From: a virus
Strand: one strand, 5' to 3'
Length of the DNA stretch: 26,755 bases
Virus record (IMG/VR): IMGVR_UViG_3300046733_001533
Span: 1 to 26,755 of that record
Shown: piece after piece, positions 9,385 to 17,215 of the stretch
Position numbering within the stretch: position 1 is the stretch's first letter
Layout of the letters: each line of letters starts with the position of its first letter
Made by a program: the position numbers and the translations under genes
Notes under the pieces: generated by a model
The model's database searches: none
The model's input: only the letters and a program-made list of their open reading frames with translations
Told to the model about the DNA's origin: nothing

Positions 9385-10833
9385 TTACGCTGGTGGCGTA
9401 ACAGTGGCGCCGTTCGTAGTATTAAAGGCTTTATTAGCAGATAATTGATACAACCCAGAAGATGGAATGGTATAATTGGCTCTTGTAAATGTTCTAGTAA
9501 CACTAAAGTTGTTGTCGTTGCTGGCGACGTTCTCGGTGCGCGAGTAAAAGCTGGATACTGTGGTCGACCCCGTGGAAAGGTTTCTCAGAGCAATTGTAAT
9601 TGTTTCATCAAATTTACCACCTGTGCCAGACCAAACTCCTGTAAGAGACCCACTTATAACAGTACCTTGAAGATAGTATGCTGGGTAATTTGTACTCAAA
9701 GGTATACTTAACAAACCAGTTAAAGCTGAAGAATTGATAAGACTTTCAACATATTCCTTAGTAACAATTGATTTATCGTCAGTGATGTCAGCAATTTCTC
9801 GATCAACTGTTATAGGACCCGTTCCAATATTCGATAACTCAAATTTTCCGTTTGCACCTGGATATCTAAACAGTCGAGCATCGTAATCGCCTCCTGCCGA
9901 TGCTCCCGAAGAATGAAAATCAATATATGCATTACGATCACCACTTCCCCAATAATTGATTTCAATCCGTTCGCCATTTGTGAAAATATGACCTGTTGTA
10001 AGAGTTCCGTCTGCACCCCAATTCGGAGCGCCAGTACTCAGTTTTGCGGGTGTTACTGCACCATCTTCAATCTTAGTTTCGGTGATTGCATCAGTGGCGA
10101 TCTGTCCTTCTTGAATTGTTTTCAACGAAAGTGTATTATTTGCAAAAGTAAAGTGTGCCCCATTGATTTCAGTCTCGCCGATCTTACCATTCAATATGGT
10201 TTGTAAATTACTAATATTGCCAATTGAATGACCATGACCAAGTTGAGAATATCTATCATCATGAAGATGTGTATTCAATGAATATTGCGTGTGTGTATGA
10301 CCAGTATCAGATTTACCAGTGAGTGCAGTATCGATGTATCCTTTATTGACAAGTGATGTATCTGTATTTCCATTACTACTTAATGTAGTTGGCTTAAGCA
10401 GCTGAATACTATCATCGTATAGCTTAAGTACCGATGTTAAAGGTAGTGTACTTCCTGCAGTGACAGAACCTTTCAATTGAAAGTCCATTAGCTCTTGATT
10501 GCTATCAACACTTACTGCAATTCGTGCAGAAGAACCATTTACATCTGGAATACCATTAGTATTATTGAATGTAAGATTAGCATTACCGTAGCCATCGTTG
10601 ATCGTGAGAGCTACTCGACCATCATCATTCCCGCCCGCGATAATATCATGACCAGCGGTTAACACTCCATCAGTTGTCCATGTTGGAGCGCCAGTACTTA
10701 GATTATCTTCGAGTGCACTTGCCAAAGAATTGATTGTAGTCTTCTTTGTATCACCCGATTGTACAATAGCCAATACTTCTGTTCCTGCTGGAGTTGTGGC
10801 TGAGGTGAGTTGTGATATTTTAATTTCAGGCAT
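9385..10833 (-). CDS. Tail fibre protein with H-x-H repeats
   Basis: A 482-residue fibre. The N-terminus (MPEIKISQLTSATTPAGTEV) is of the kind seen on phage fibres that dock to the baseplate. Residues 45-62 and 265-282 are an internal repeat (LSTGAPTWTTDGVLTAGH and LSTGAPNWGADGTLTTGH). Residues 164-169 (KGYIDT) and 359-363 (KEYVE) are short segments of the kind that precede fibre repeats. Residues 177-202 are histidine-rich (GHTHTQY, THLHDD, GHGHS), as in trimeric phage fibres that bind metal along the axis. Residues 301-345 share the IDF...DYDAR module with the collar-domain fibre. The C-terminal ~100 residues are Ser/Thr/Asn-rich beta sequence, probably the receptor-contacting tip. It has its own late promoter. 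Confidence 0.82.
   Translation of the reverse strand: MPEIKISQLTSATTPAGTEVLAIVQSGDTKKTTINSLASALEDNLSTGAPTWTTDGVLTAGHDIIAGGNDDGRVALTINDGYGNANLTFNNTNGIPDVNGSSARIAVSVDSNQELMDFQLKGSVTAGSTLPLTSVLKLYDDSIQLLKPTTLSSNGNTDTSLVNKGYIDTALTGKSDTGHTHTQYSLNTHLHDDRYSQLGHGHSIGNISNLQTILNGKIGETEINGAHFTFANNTLSLKTIQEGQIATDAITETKIEDGAVTPAKLSTGAPNWGADGTLTTGHIFTNGERIEINYWGSGDRNAYIDFHSSGASAGGDYDARLFRYPGANGKFELSNIGTGPITVDREIADITDDKSIVTKEYVESLINSSALTGLLSIPLSTNYPAYYLQGTVISGSLTGVWSGTGGKFDETITIALRNLSTGSTTVSSFYSRTENVASNDNNFSVTRTFTRANYTIPSSGLYQLSANKAFNTTNGATVTPPA
9988..10041 (-). repeat. Second copy of internal 18-residue repeat in tail fibre
   Basis: Encodes residues 265-282 (LSTGAPNWGADGTLTTGH) and matches residues 45-62 encoded at 10648-10701 (LSTGAPTWTTDGVLTAGH); 13 of 18 positions are identical. 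Confidence 0.8.
10648..10701 (-). repeat. First copy of internal 18-residue repeat in tail fibre
   Basis: Encodes residues 45-62 of the 482-aa fibre; partner of the copy at 9988-10041. Each copy precedes a beta-rich segment, suggesting duplication of a fibre shaft module. Confidence 0.8.
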
Positions 10834-10838
10834 AGTTA

Positions 10839-10846
10839 TATTTATA
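10839..10846 (-). promoter_or_regulatory. T4-type late promoter (TATAAATA) of tail fibre
   Basis: Perfect TATAAATA on the minus strand, with TAACT between it and the fibre ATG at 10833. It lies in the 34-nt gap after the gp7-like gene, giving the inserted fibre and 134-aa gene their own transcription unit. Confidence 0.75.
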
Positions 10847-10867
10847 CGATTCTTTTATCTAAATTTA

Positions 10868-13651
10868 TTATTTTATTAAGTAGTCCTGATCATCTTCAGT
10901 TTCTATATCTTCAAGAATTTCAGTGTTCAAGCGAAGATTCTCTATGATTGATAGATCAATTAATGCTCCTAAATTATTAAAAATATTTGAATTATTAAAT
11001 ACGGCTTCTTCAAATATAGTATTCAGATATGGAGTGATTGGATTTTGATCTAAGAATTTTATATTCTCTAAGTAATCTTCTCTTGCAAAAGCATTTCTAT
11101 CCTTTGTTGATCTATGAAGAAGATGAAGAGTTGAAAGTACCATTCTTTGATACGCAGGATCATTAGGTCCAAGATCAAATTCAAACGCCTCAATAATCAA
11201 TTCAAGGAATCTTAAGTCTCCTGTTAACCATCCAGGTTGAAACAGTGGCATATGATAAGCATCGGCATCAGCATTTAATATCGAAGGCGGTGTCAATCCT
11301 TCCATCCATTTCAAATCAGTCAAAGGATCGTTAGTACGATAATTTCCTTTATATTGCGTTGGATCAAATGTATTCTTATATTGTCTTAATGCCTGATCAA
11401 ATTCAACCTTTGGGCCGATCCAATTATTATCAACATTAAGAATATATAAAACAGCAGCGAAGAATTTTAAGCCTGCGGGGTGAACCATTCTTATAAACTC
11501 GTTCTCCCACTGATTAGAAGATAATGCTACATTCACAACATACGAAAACTCTTGCCAGAAATCTCCATCGTGTAATTTATTCACATCAGAAGCAAAGCTT
11601 CGACGATCATTGTAACTTCCAACATCTTTAGCGCTATATACGTGTTGCACTTGATTGCCTGAAGTAAATAAATCTGATCTTAAATCACCCCACATAACCT
11701 TTTGTTTATCATTGGCAAATCCACTAGTATATGTCGCTTCAATTCTAATCGTGGGCCCAAATCCGGATTCATCCAGTGCTGGTTCATCAAATGTCCAAAA
11801 ACTATCAACGGTATGACCTGTTAGAAGATTGAGCGTATATGCTTGATCATTCTTCTCAATCAGTGTAGAACCATTAATAAAACTTCCATCTTGATTATCG
11901 AATTCTATTTGATAAAAGTTATAGGCAACAGCCAAATAATAATTATAAACTTGTAACACTTGAGCTGGTGTTAATGATGTATTATAATATTGAATATTCG
12001 ACATCACGCCTTTGAAAAAATATCTATTTCCAGTCCATCTACCAATATTGATAGGCGTTTGATCAGTAATATTCAAGTGTACACTCGTGTCACCTGAAAT
12101 AATAGTCTCCCAATCATTACCATCTACAGATACTTTAACATATCCGCCCTTTCTAGCTTTCTTACCCGTCATTGCAACGGTATAGTATTTGCCATTAGAT
12201 GGTACACTAGTATTATTCGCAAATATAAACCCATATTCATGTACAGGCGTATTTACAAATGCGTTTAATGTGGAATAATCGTTGAACCATTCTATATCAG
12301 CAGTAAAAACATCTTCACCTGTATCTTCTGAATAGCATAAAACTACACCCTCATCCCCAAAAACCTGACTCTCTATCGTGTATCTTCTTGCGCCTTTAAA
12401 TACCCATTTATTTCCATCGTAATAAATAACTGCGCATGGCCAATTATTTGGAGTGCCAAAGCCAGTATTTTCATCGAATAAGTAAGTATTATGTATGAAT
12501 GTTGTTCCATTAGTATAAAATACATTTGTATCTACATAAAATGGTTTACCGTTATACAAACCAGTGTTACTAGCGTAAGCGGTGTTTTTATAATATATAC
12601 CACTTAAATCTCCATAGAAATTTGTCGTAGTTTTAAAGTCTGAAACACTTATATTATCGCCAGACTCCTTAATCATAGGATTACCTATGTTATTCCACCA
12701 CCGACCAACTTTTCCATTTACTGCTTTTATGTATAATTCGTGTGCTTCAAACGGACTACCTTTTTCAGTTGCGCTGAATATATTTTGTCTACGATACCCA
12801 GAACTATCTTCTCTTCTTATCCTTGCAACAATCGTGTGTTCATCCGTAATAGGAATATCAGTTCCTCTATTTCCTATACTAATATAATCGTTGCTACCAT
12901 CAAATCTTATATCTTGTGTTTCAGATTGATATTCAAGACCATTTTCAAATGTACCGACCCAAGGATAATCAGAAATTGATATCCAATTAGTATTTGTAGT
13001 ATTTTGTTTAGAATCAAAACCCATTACCATACCGTCAGTAATGTTATCATAATCAAATTCTTTATCTACATTTACATAATTAGAAAGCTGCCCTTCTCCA
13101 AGTACAGTGTTAGAATCATCTTTGATTTGAAAAATTGTATTAAGCGATTCATTTGTCAATTTGCCAGATAGAAGATTGCCGACTAATTGCACCTCATCTT
13201 TAATATTAGAAGGTTCCCAATCGCCTTCAGAAAGTTTAAATAATTTTTCTTTAGGGTATGTCACAGTTGCGTATTCATCAAAGAAAATACGAAAGAACGC
13301 GTAAAGGCTATCTTCAGAACCTCGTATTGAATAGAATTTTACTATCTTCTTATATAGAGAAACTTGATCGAGCACCTTTGAGTTTGGTACATTCTTCGCA
13401 ATTTCGCTTCCGATGCTATCTAAGTACTTTGCTGAAACACGATCAATGTCGTGATTATCAACAATAAGATTTATTTCACGCGAAGGAAGCCCATTCGTAT
13501 TCAAATAATTGTAATAATCTTCAAGCAAATGAATAAGGCCGGAAGCCTTTTCTACAAGCTGCTCAGGTATGAGAGTGCTTGTACGAGTTGTCTCTCGATT
13601 ATGGTGTTCAGTGGCAGAGGTCGAGGCAGATGCAATTGCGATGTGAGACAT
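10868..13651 (-). CDS. 7: Baseplate wedge protein gp7-like, with inserted LamG/lectin-like domain
   Basis: A 927-residue protein two bases downstream of the gp6 stop. The N-terminus (residues 25-150: TLIPEQLVEKASGLIHLLED ... FYSIRGSEDSLYAFFRIFFD) and the C-terminal third (residues 665-800: DGDFWQEFSYVVNV, MVHPAGLKFFA) are what I know from gp7-like wedge proteins of marine T4-type phages. T4 gp7 (1032 aa) is the large protein linking wedge parts. Residues about 235-345 and 480-575 look like two halves of a concanavalin/LamG fold (FDGSNDYISIG; then SNIQYYNTSLTPAQVLQVYN). Between them, residues about 345-480 form a further small domain (GLYNGKPFYVD, VIYYDGNKWVFKG). The lectin-like part probably binds sugar or decorates the baseplate; this is inferred from fold-type motifs only. 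Confidence 0.75.
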   Translation of the reverse strand: MSHIAIASASTSATEHHNRETTRTSTLIPEQLVEKASGLIHLLEDYYNYLNTNGLPSREINLIVDNHDIDRVSAKYLDSIGSEIAKNVPNSKVLDQVSLYKKIVKFYSIRGSEDSLYAFFRIFFDEYATVTYPKEKLFKLSEGDWEPSNIKDEVQLVGNLLSGKLTNESLNTIFQIKDDSNTVLGEGQLSNYVNVDKEFDYDNITDGMVMGFDSKQNTTNTNWISISDYPWVGTFENGLEYQSETQDIRFDGSNDYISIGNRGTDIPITDEHTIVARIRREDSSGYRRQNIFSATEKGSPFEAHELYIKAVNGKVGRWWNNIGNPMIKESGDNISVSDFKTTTNFYGDLSGIYYKNTAYASNTGLYNGKPFYVDTNVFYTNGTTFIHNTYLFDENTGFGTPNNWPCAVIYYDGNKWVFKGARRYTIESQVFGDEGVVLCYSEDTGEDVFTADIEWFNDYSTLNAFVNTPVHEYGFIFANNTSVPSNGKYYTVAMTGKKARKGGYVKVSVDGNDWETIISGDTSVHLNITDQTPINIGRWTGNRYFFKGVMSNIQYYNTSLTPAQVLQVYNYYLAVAYNFYQIEFDNQDGSFINGSTLIEKNDQAYTLNLLTGHTVDSFWTFDEPALDESGFGPTIRIEATYTSGFANDKQKVMWGDLRSDLFTSGNQVQHVYSAKDVGSYNDRRSFASDVNKLHDGDFWQEFSYVVNVALSSNQWENEFIRMVHPAGLKFFAAVLYILNVDNNWIGPKVEFDQALRQYKNTFDPTQYKGNYRTNDPLTDLKWMEGLTPPSILNADADAYHMPLFQPGWLTGDLRFLELIIEAFEFDLGPNDPAYQRMVLSTLHLLHRSTKDRNAFAREDYLENIKFLDQNPITPYLNTIFEEAVFNNSNIFNNLGALIDLSIIENLRLNTEILEDIETEDDQDYLIK

Positions 13652-13653
13652 TC

Positions 13654-15495
13654 TTAGCGGTTTCTATTAAAGGTTTTATAGTCAATTGCACCAGAAGAAC
13701 CAGCGACAGATATTGTATCAACATCTGCGCTTACAAGTGTTTTCTGAATATCGATCGAAAGTAGATTATTACGTTTTGAAACAATGTCGTTTGATGCAGG
13801 TGAAACATAAATATTAATTGATTCATTTTGCTCAACAGGAAGTGGATTGACTTTTACGGTACCCTCTTTCAAGAATAGTGTACCAATTGATTTGTATACC
13901 TTTATTCTTTCACCTGAACTCGTTTCTCGATATGCAAAAATGTTTCTTTCATCCAATGATCCATTCTTAGTTTCATCTGCGAGTTTGTATGTTACACCAC
14001 CAAATGACCAAGAATCAGAACTAATAATAGATTCTTTTTCGTCGATATCTCCGTCAAGTTCCATATCAAATTTGAGTTCGACCGGAGCAAGATTAGCATA
14101 AGAGACGTTTAACGTTTTATAGACAAACACCCGAATAACTGAGTTAAGAATTGAAAAGTCTACGTTATCGATAAGTGAAAGCATTTGCGAAGAACGGAAG
14201 ACGCCATCAAAGCGCTGTAGTTCTTCAGTGTTGAATTCTTCAATCGCGTTCCGCACCTTTGTTTTGAGTTGTCCTTGAGATAAGCTTGTACGGTTTGAGT
14301 CATACTTAAATAAAACATCAAAGTATAAGTACGTATAAGTTGGATCAACTATCTTTGGTAGAATAGCAATAATCTTTTTATTCTTAAGTAAATCTGTAAT
14401 ATCGTTTTTTGTTTGTTCACTGAGCACTTCAGCATCAACAGGCTTAGCACTAATAAACACTTTTCCAAATTCTGGAGGATTATTGTCTTGCCCACCCCAA
14501 ACTGAAAGTGATTGGAGGCCTGTGATGTTTTGACCAATAATTGACTTGTAGTCGTCAATTGTCACTGTTCTATTTTGAGCTATAAACGAAAGAGGAGCAT
14601 TAAATCGAATTGATTCGATCCCTTCACGCGAAGTACCTCCTGATGCTTTTGAAATTGTTGTGATCGATGGAGGAGCTCCAACGTTTGCCCATGTAAAGAT
14701 CGTTGCGTTATTTGCATCAGCACCAAGCGTGCTTAAGTATTTAAAATCAATAATGTTAAGAGCATCAGGCTTTTTACCAAAAACACCATCACCAAAAGAA
14801 ATCTCATAATGGTTATCATAATTTTCTTGAATAAAGTAGACCGCGGAGTCAGGTCCAACCTCTCCAATCTGATCAAATCTCGTATATGCTTGAAACGCAC
14901 TTGTTCTGTTATTATCGTATACGTCAACACTCAATTGAGATATATCAATTGTTGTATCGTTAATCTCGAAATTTTGGTGGAAGGAAGCCTCATCTACAAC
15001 GTACTTGTTGTGCTTAATTCTCCCTTGATAAATTTCAACCGCGGGAAAAACATATTCGTCGGCGATCGGATCAAGCTGTGTAGTATAATCTTCAATCGTC
15101 ACGAATGTATATGTTATATCGTCGACCGTGGTCGTAAATTTAAGGCCGGCAGAAATCGAATAAGAATCCTGATTATCATTTATACTCGAAGGAAACGTAA
15201 GTGAAAGAGTCGCCTTCGCCGCGCTTGCACTCCTTGGTACATAACCAAGCAGCTTCGCACGTGAAACAACATTACTTCGTATCTGTGCCGAATCAATAAA
15301 CGACTCGTTCATAGTGTTATGTGCGAGGATAGCGTTATAGTGAGTATTATACGCTAGAATATCGAGTAATTGATTTAAACCTGAACCTTCAAAGTCCCAG
15401 TCTTGATAAGCTCCTCCAGGAAGCTCTTTCAAGTATTCCTTTAGATTATTTTTAATCTTGTCGAAATCGAGTTCGGTTACGTTCAGTTGCTTCAT
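13654..15495 (-). CDS. 6: Baseplate wedge protein gp6 (Baseplate_J family)
   Basis: A 613-residue protein, near T4 gp6 in size (660 aa), immediately after gp25. The N-terminus has the baseplate-J signature seen in contractile injection systems: DWDFEGSGLNQLLDILAYNT, then NESFIDSAQIRSNVVSRAKL and LGYVPRSASAAKATL. The middle has the second family block, RTVTIDDYKSIIGQ followed by VWGGQDNNPPEFGKVFIS. In T4, gp6 dimers form the inner ring of the baseplate that clamps the wedges round the hub and opens on contraction. The order gp25-gp6-gp7-gp8 matches T4-type wedge operons. Antisense frames across it are shadows. Confidence 0.92.
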   Translation of the reverse strand: MKQLNVTELDFDKIKNNLKEYLKELPGGAYQDWDFEGSGLNQLLDILAYNTHYNAILAHNTMNESFIDSAQIRSNVVSRAKLLGYVPRSASAAKATLSLTFPSSINDNQDSYSISAGLKFTTTVDDITYTFVTIEDYTTQLDPIADEYVFPAVEIYQGRIKHNKYVVDEASFHQNFEINDTTIDISQLSVDVYDNNRTSAFQAYTRFDQIGEVGPDSAVYFIQENYDNHYEISFGDGVFGKKPDALNIIDFKYLSTLGADANNATIFTWANVGAPPSITTISKASGGTSREGIESIRFNAPLSFIAQNRTVTIDDYKSIIGQNITGLQSLSVWGGQDNNPPEFGKVFISAKPVDAEVLSEQTKNDITDLLKNKKIIAILPKIVDPTYTYLYFDVLFKYDSNRTSLSQGQLKTKVRNAIEEFNTEELQRFDGVFRSSQMLSLIDNVDFSILNSVIRVFVYKTLNVSYANLAPVELKFDMELDGDIDEKESIISSDSWSFGGVTYKLADETKNGSLDERNIFAYRETSSGERIKVYKSIGTLFLKEGTVKVNPLPVEQNESINIYVSPASNDIVSKRNNLLSIDIQKTLVSADVDTISVAGSSGAIDYKTFNRNR

Positions 15496-15497
15496 AT

Positions 15498-15932
15498 CTA
15501 TCTTAGTCGTTGTAAATAAAAGTTAATTTCTTCAGGAGTATCAGAAAAAATAATTTTAAACGCTATCGTAATTTGATAAGCGTTTCTATCAGAGTTATCG
15601 AAAACCTGCACATCAATATTAGTTACTCTTGGCTCATACTTCTTTAATACGGCAAGCACTTCTTTTTGAATAGCAACCGCGGTAAAGGTATCGGCAGGCT
15701 CGAAAAGTAAAGCAGTAATATTCGATCCAATCGCGGGCTGGAAAGGTCTCTCGCCCTGATTCGTTAAGATAAGATTACGGACAGACTGCTTCACCGCATC
15801 TATATCCTTTAACGCAATTACGTCCTCCAGATTCGGATGTACTTGAAGACCTAAAGGCAAGTCAGAATAAAGATCACGTTTAAGAACATTTGAAGACCTT
15901 TCCTTATTATAATCTGAAAGCACATTTGACAT
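15498..15932 (-). CDS. 25: Baseplate wedge protein gp25 (GPW/gp25 family)
   Basis: A 144-residue protein (T4 gp25: 132 aa). It has the family core: LPLGLQVHPN, then AVKQSVRNLILTNQGERPF and, near residue 110, the EPR motif (KKYEPRVTNIDVQV), which is the conserved salt-bridge core shared by T4 gp25 and type VI secretion TssE. It sits in the inner baseplate and anchors the first sheath ring. It is the first gene of the wedge operon, behind a late promoter whose TATAAATA ends 10 nt before its ATG. No Shine-Dalgarno is present. Confidence 0.93.
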   Translation of the reverse strand: MSNVLSDYNKERSSNVLKRDLYSDLPLGLQVHPNLEDVIALKDIDAVKQSVRNLILTNQGERPFQPAIGSNITALLFEPADTFTAVAIQKEVLAVLKKYEPRVTNIDVQVFDNSDRNAYQITIAFKIIFSDTPEEINFYLQRLR

Positions 15933-15942
15933 ATATATAATC

Positions 15943-15950
15943 TATTTATA
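15943..15950 (-). promoter_or_regulatory. T4-type late promoter (TATAAATA) of the gp25-gp6-gp7 operon
   Basis: Perfect TATAAATA on the minus strand, followed by GATTATATAT and the gp25 ATG at 15932. The same 17 bases (TATAAATAGATTATATA) precede the 195-aa gene at 22440 on the other strand. Confidence 0.8.
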
Positions 15951-16131
15951 CACCTCTCATGGTTTCAAAGCCGAAAAATCTCGCGCGTGTTTTCGAAGAC
16001 AATTACAATATGCACTGTTGAACTCTGAATCTATACTATATAATACTATATAACGCTGAATTTGTGCTGGGTGCTATACTCCGCCTGAACCACCATAGCC
16101 ATTTATCTCAAATAGTAATGGCCGGTAATGA
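15951..16131. other. Intergenic stretch between the 360-aa gene and gp25
   Basis: The only gap above 150 nt on the leftward side. It holds a 24-codon reading frame (stop at 16074-16076) that could extend the 360-aa protein by a +1 shift, a 10-bp tandem duplication (16034-16053), a 16-bp copy of gp5-like sequence (16115-16130), and a weak CGAAAA/TTTTCG hairpin (15972-15995). No tRNA or convincing terminator was seen. Confidence 0.6.
16034..16053. repeat. Two tandem copies of TACTATATAA
   Basis: TACTATATAA is repeated twice exactly, head to tail, in the gap upstream of gp25. Function unknown; it is AT-rich and may be slippage. Confidence 0.75.
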
Positions 16132-17214
16132 TTAAACTTTGTAATTTCTTAAATCGTTTATAGCATCCTGATGCCGAGTGGCAATCTCGGCATAGCCCTT
16201 TAATACTGCATCATGCCCACCCGGTGTTATAATCACAAGAGAATCGCCTTCTTCTTTCACTAGAGTTATTTTCTTATTCATGTATTCCGTTTGTTGTTGA
16301 GCTTCTTCAGCAAAAGACTGACCCGGGAAATAGGTAATTACGTGATTAAAGCGCATCATTTGCCCATTATACTCTTTAAACTTTGCCTCTTCCGATTTCG
16401 CAATAATATATTTCTTAAGAAGACTTCGTTCGAGCCTTTTCCCTTTACCAGAATTATAGTATTCAATATCACTCACACCTTCAAGTAGCGCTTTACTTTT
16501 CATTCTACCTACAATAGAATCTATAGATTGCCACGTACTGTCCATCGCGGTGCGAACTGCATCATGATCTTTTGCTCCTTGTGATAGAATCCTGAAAGCT
16601 TTTTTTGTGGCCTCGGTCTGCAAATCTTTATATGTCAATCGATATTCATTTAATTCACGTGATCTTAGATCCTTTGCCTTTTTAATATCTGCCGCGGATG
16701 TATCAACCTTAGGACTCACACTCGGCTCCTTCTCTTTCTCGATTACGGTAGGCTCTACGACCTCGACCTTCTTTGGTATATCAGCAGCTACGATAGGCTC
16801 TTCCGCCTTCACCTTGACCTGTTCTACCTTACCTTCAGGACTGACTTCCGGCGCTTCGATATTAGGTACATCCTTACAGAAATCGAACTCCGGCTCAGAC
16901 ACCTTATCCATAAGACCATCTATATCGATATCAGGTAGAGCATCACCCCACCTTTCTTCAAATGCTGCCTTCGCCTCTGCAAGCTCTTTACCTATCTTGC
17001 CTTTTATCTCTTCAAGTTCTTTTTTGAAGTTAGGAATTACGGGAGGCTCGGGAACCGCGGCAAGCAGAGCATCTTTCATTTCATCTGCTTTTGCCTGAAG
17101 ATCAGCCATAGCCCCAGCACCTAAAGCAGACAAATCGGCAACCTTCGCATTCAAAGCCTCCTTCTTTGCGTTGAGAGTATCAAGAAGAGCGTTACTGGAA
17201 CAATTAATAGCCAT
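16132..17214 (-). CDS. Unknown coiled-coil virion protein between gp5 and gp25
   Basis: A 360-residue protein starting 1 nt after the gp5-like stop. I do not recognise a family. Residues 1-100 are Ala/Lys/Glu-rich helix with coiled-coil character; residues about 118-175 are a Pro/Glu/Val/Lys-rich linker (IEAPEVSPEGKVEQVKVKAE and following) that looks extended or disordered; residues about 178-360 are helical, ending in a globular part (LVKEEGDSLVIITPGGHD). No membrane segment or signal peptide. Its place between hub and wedge genes suggests a baseplate or assembly protein. After its stop, the +1 frame encodes a sensible Gly-rich peptide (see findings). The 163-aa antisense frame is a composition shadow. 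Confidence 0.75.
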   Translation of the reverse strand: MAINCSSNALLDTLNAKKEALNAKVADLSALGAGAMADLQAKADEMKDALLAAVPEPPVIPNFKKELEEIKGKIGKELAEAKAAFEERWGDALPDIDIDGLMDKVSEPEFDFCKDVPNIEAPEVSPEGKVEQVKVKAEEPIVAADIPKKVEVVEPTVIEKEKEPSVSPKVDTSAADIKKAKDLRSRELNEYRLTYKDLQTEATKKAFRILSQGAKDHDAVRTAMDSTWQSIDSIVGRMKSKALLEGVSDIEYYNSGKGKRLERSLLKKYIIAKSEEAKFKEYNGQMMRFNHVITYFPGQSFAEEAQQQTEYMNKKITLVKEEGDSLVIITPGGHDAVLKGYAEIATRHQDAINDLRNYKV

Positions 17215-17215
17215 A

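Noticed and set aside
14809-15204. Plus-strand 131-aa open frame inside gp6
   Set aside because: Antisense to a strongly supported gp6, no start signals, unusual Ile/Arg/Cys composition.
15972-15995. Hairpin CGAAAA ... TTTTCG upstream of gp25 as a terminator
   Set aside because: Only a 6-bp AT-rich stem with a 12-nt loop and no following T-run on either strand.
16607-17098. Plus-strand 163-aa open frame opposite the 360-aa gene
   Set aside because: Ser/Ala-rich complement of a Lys/Glu/Ala-rich coding sequence, with no ribosome site or promoter; a composition shadow.
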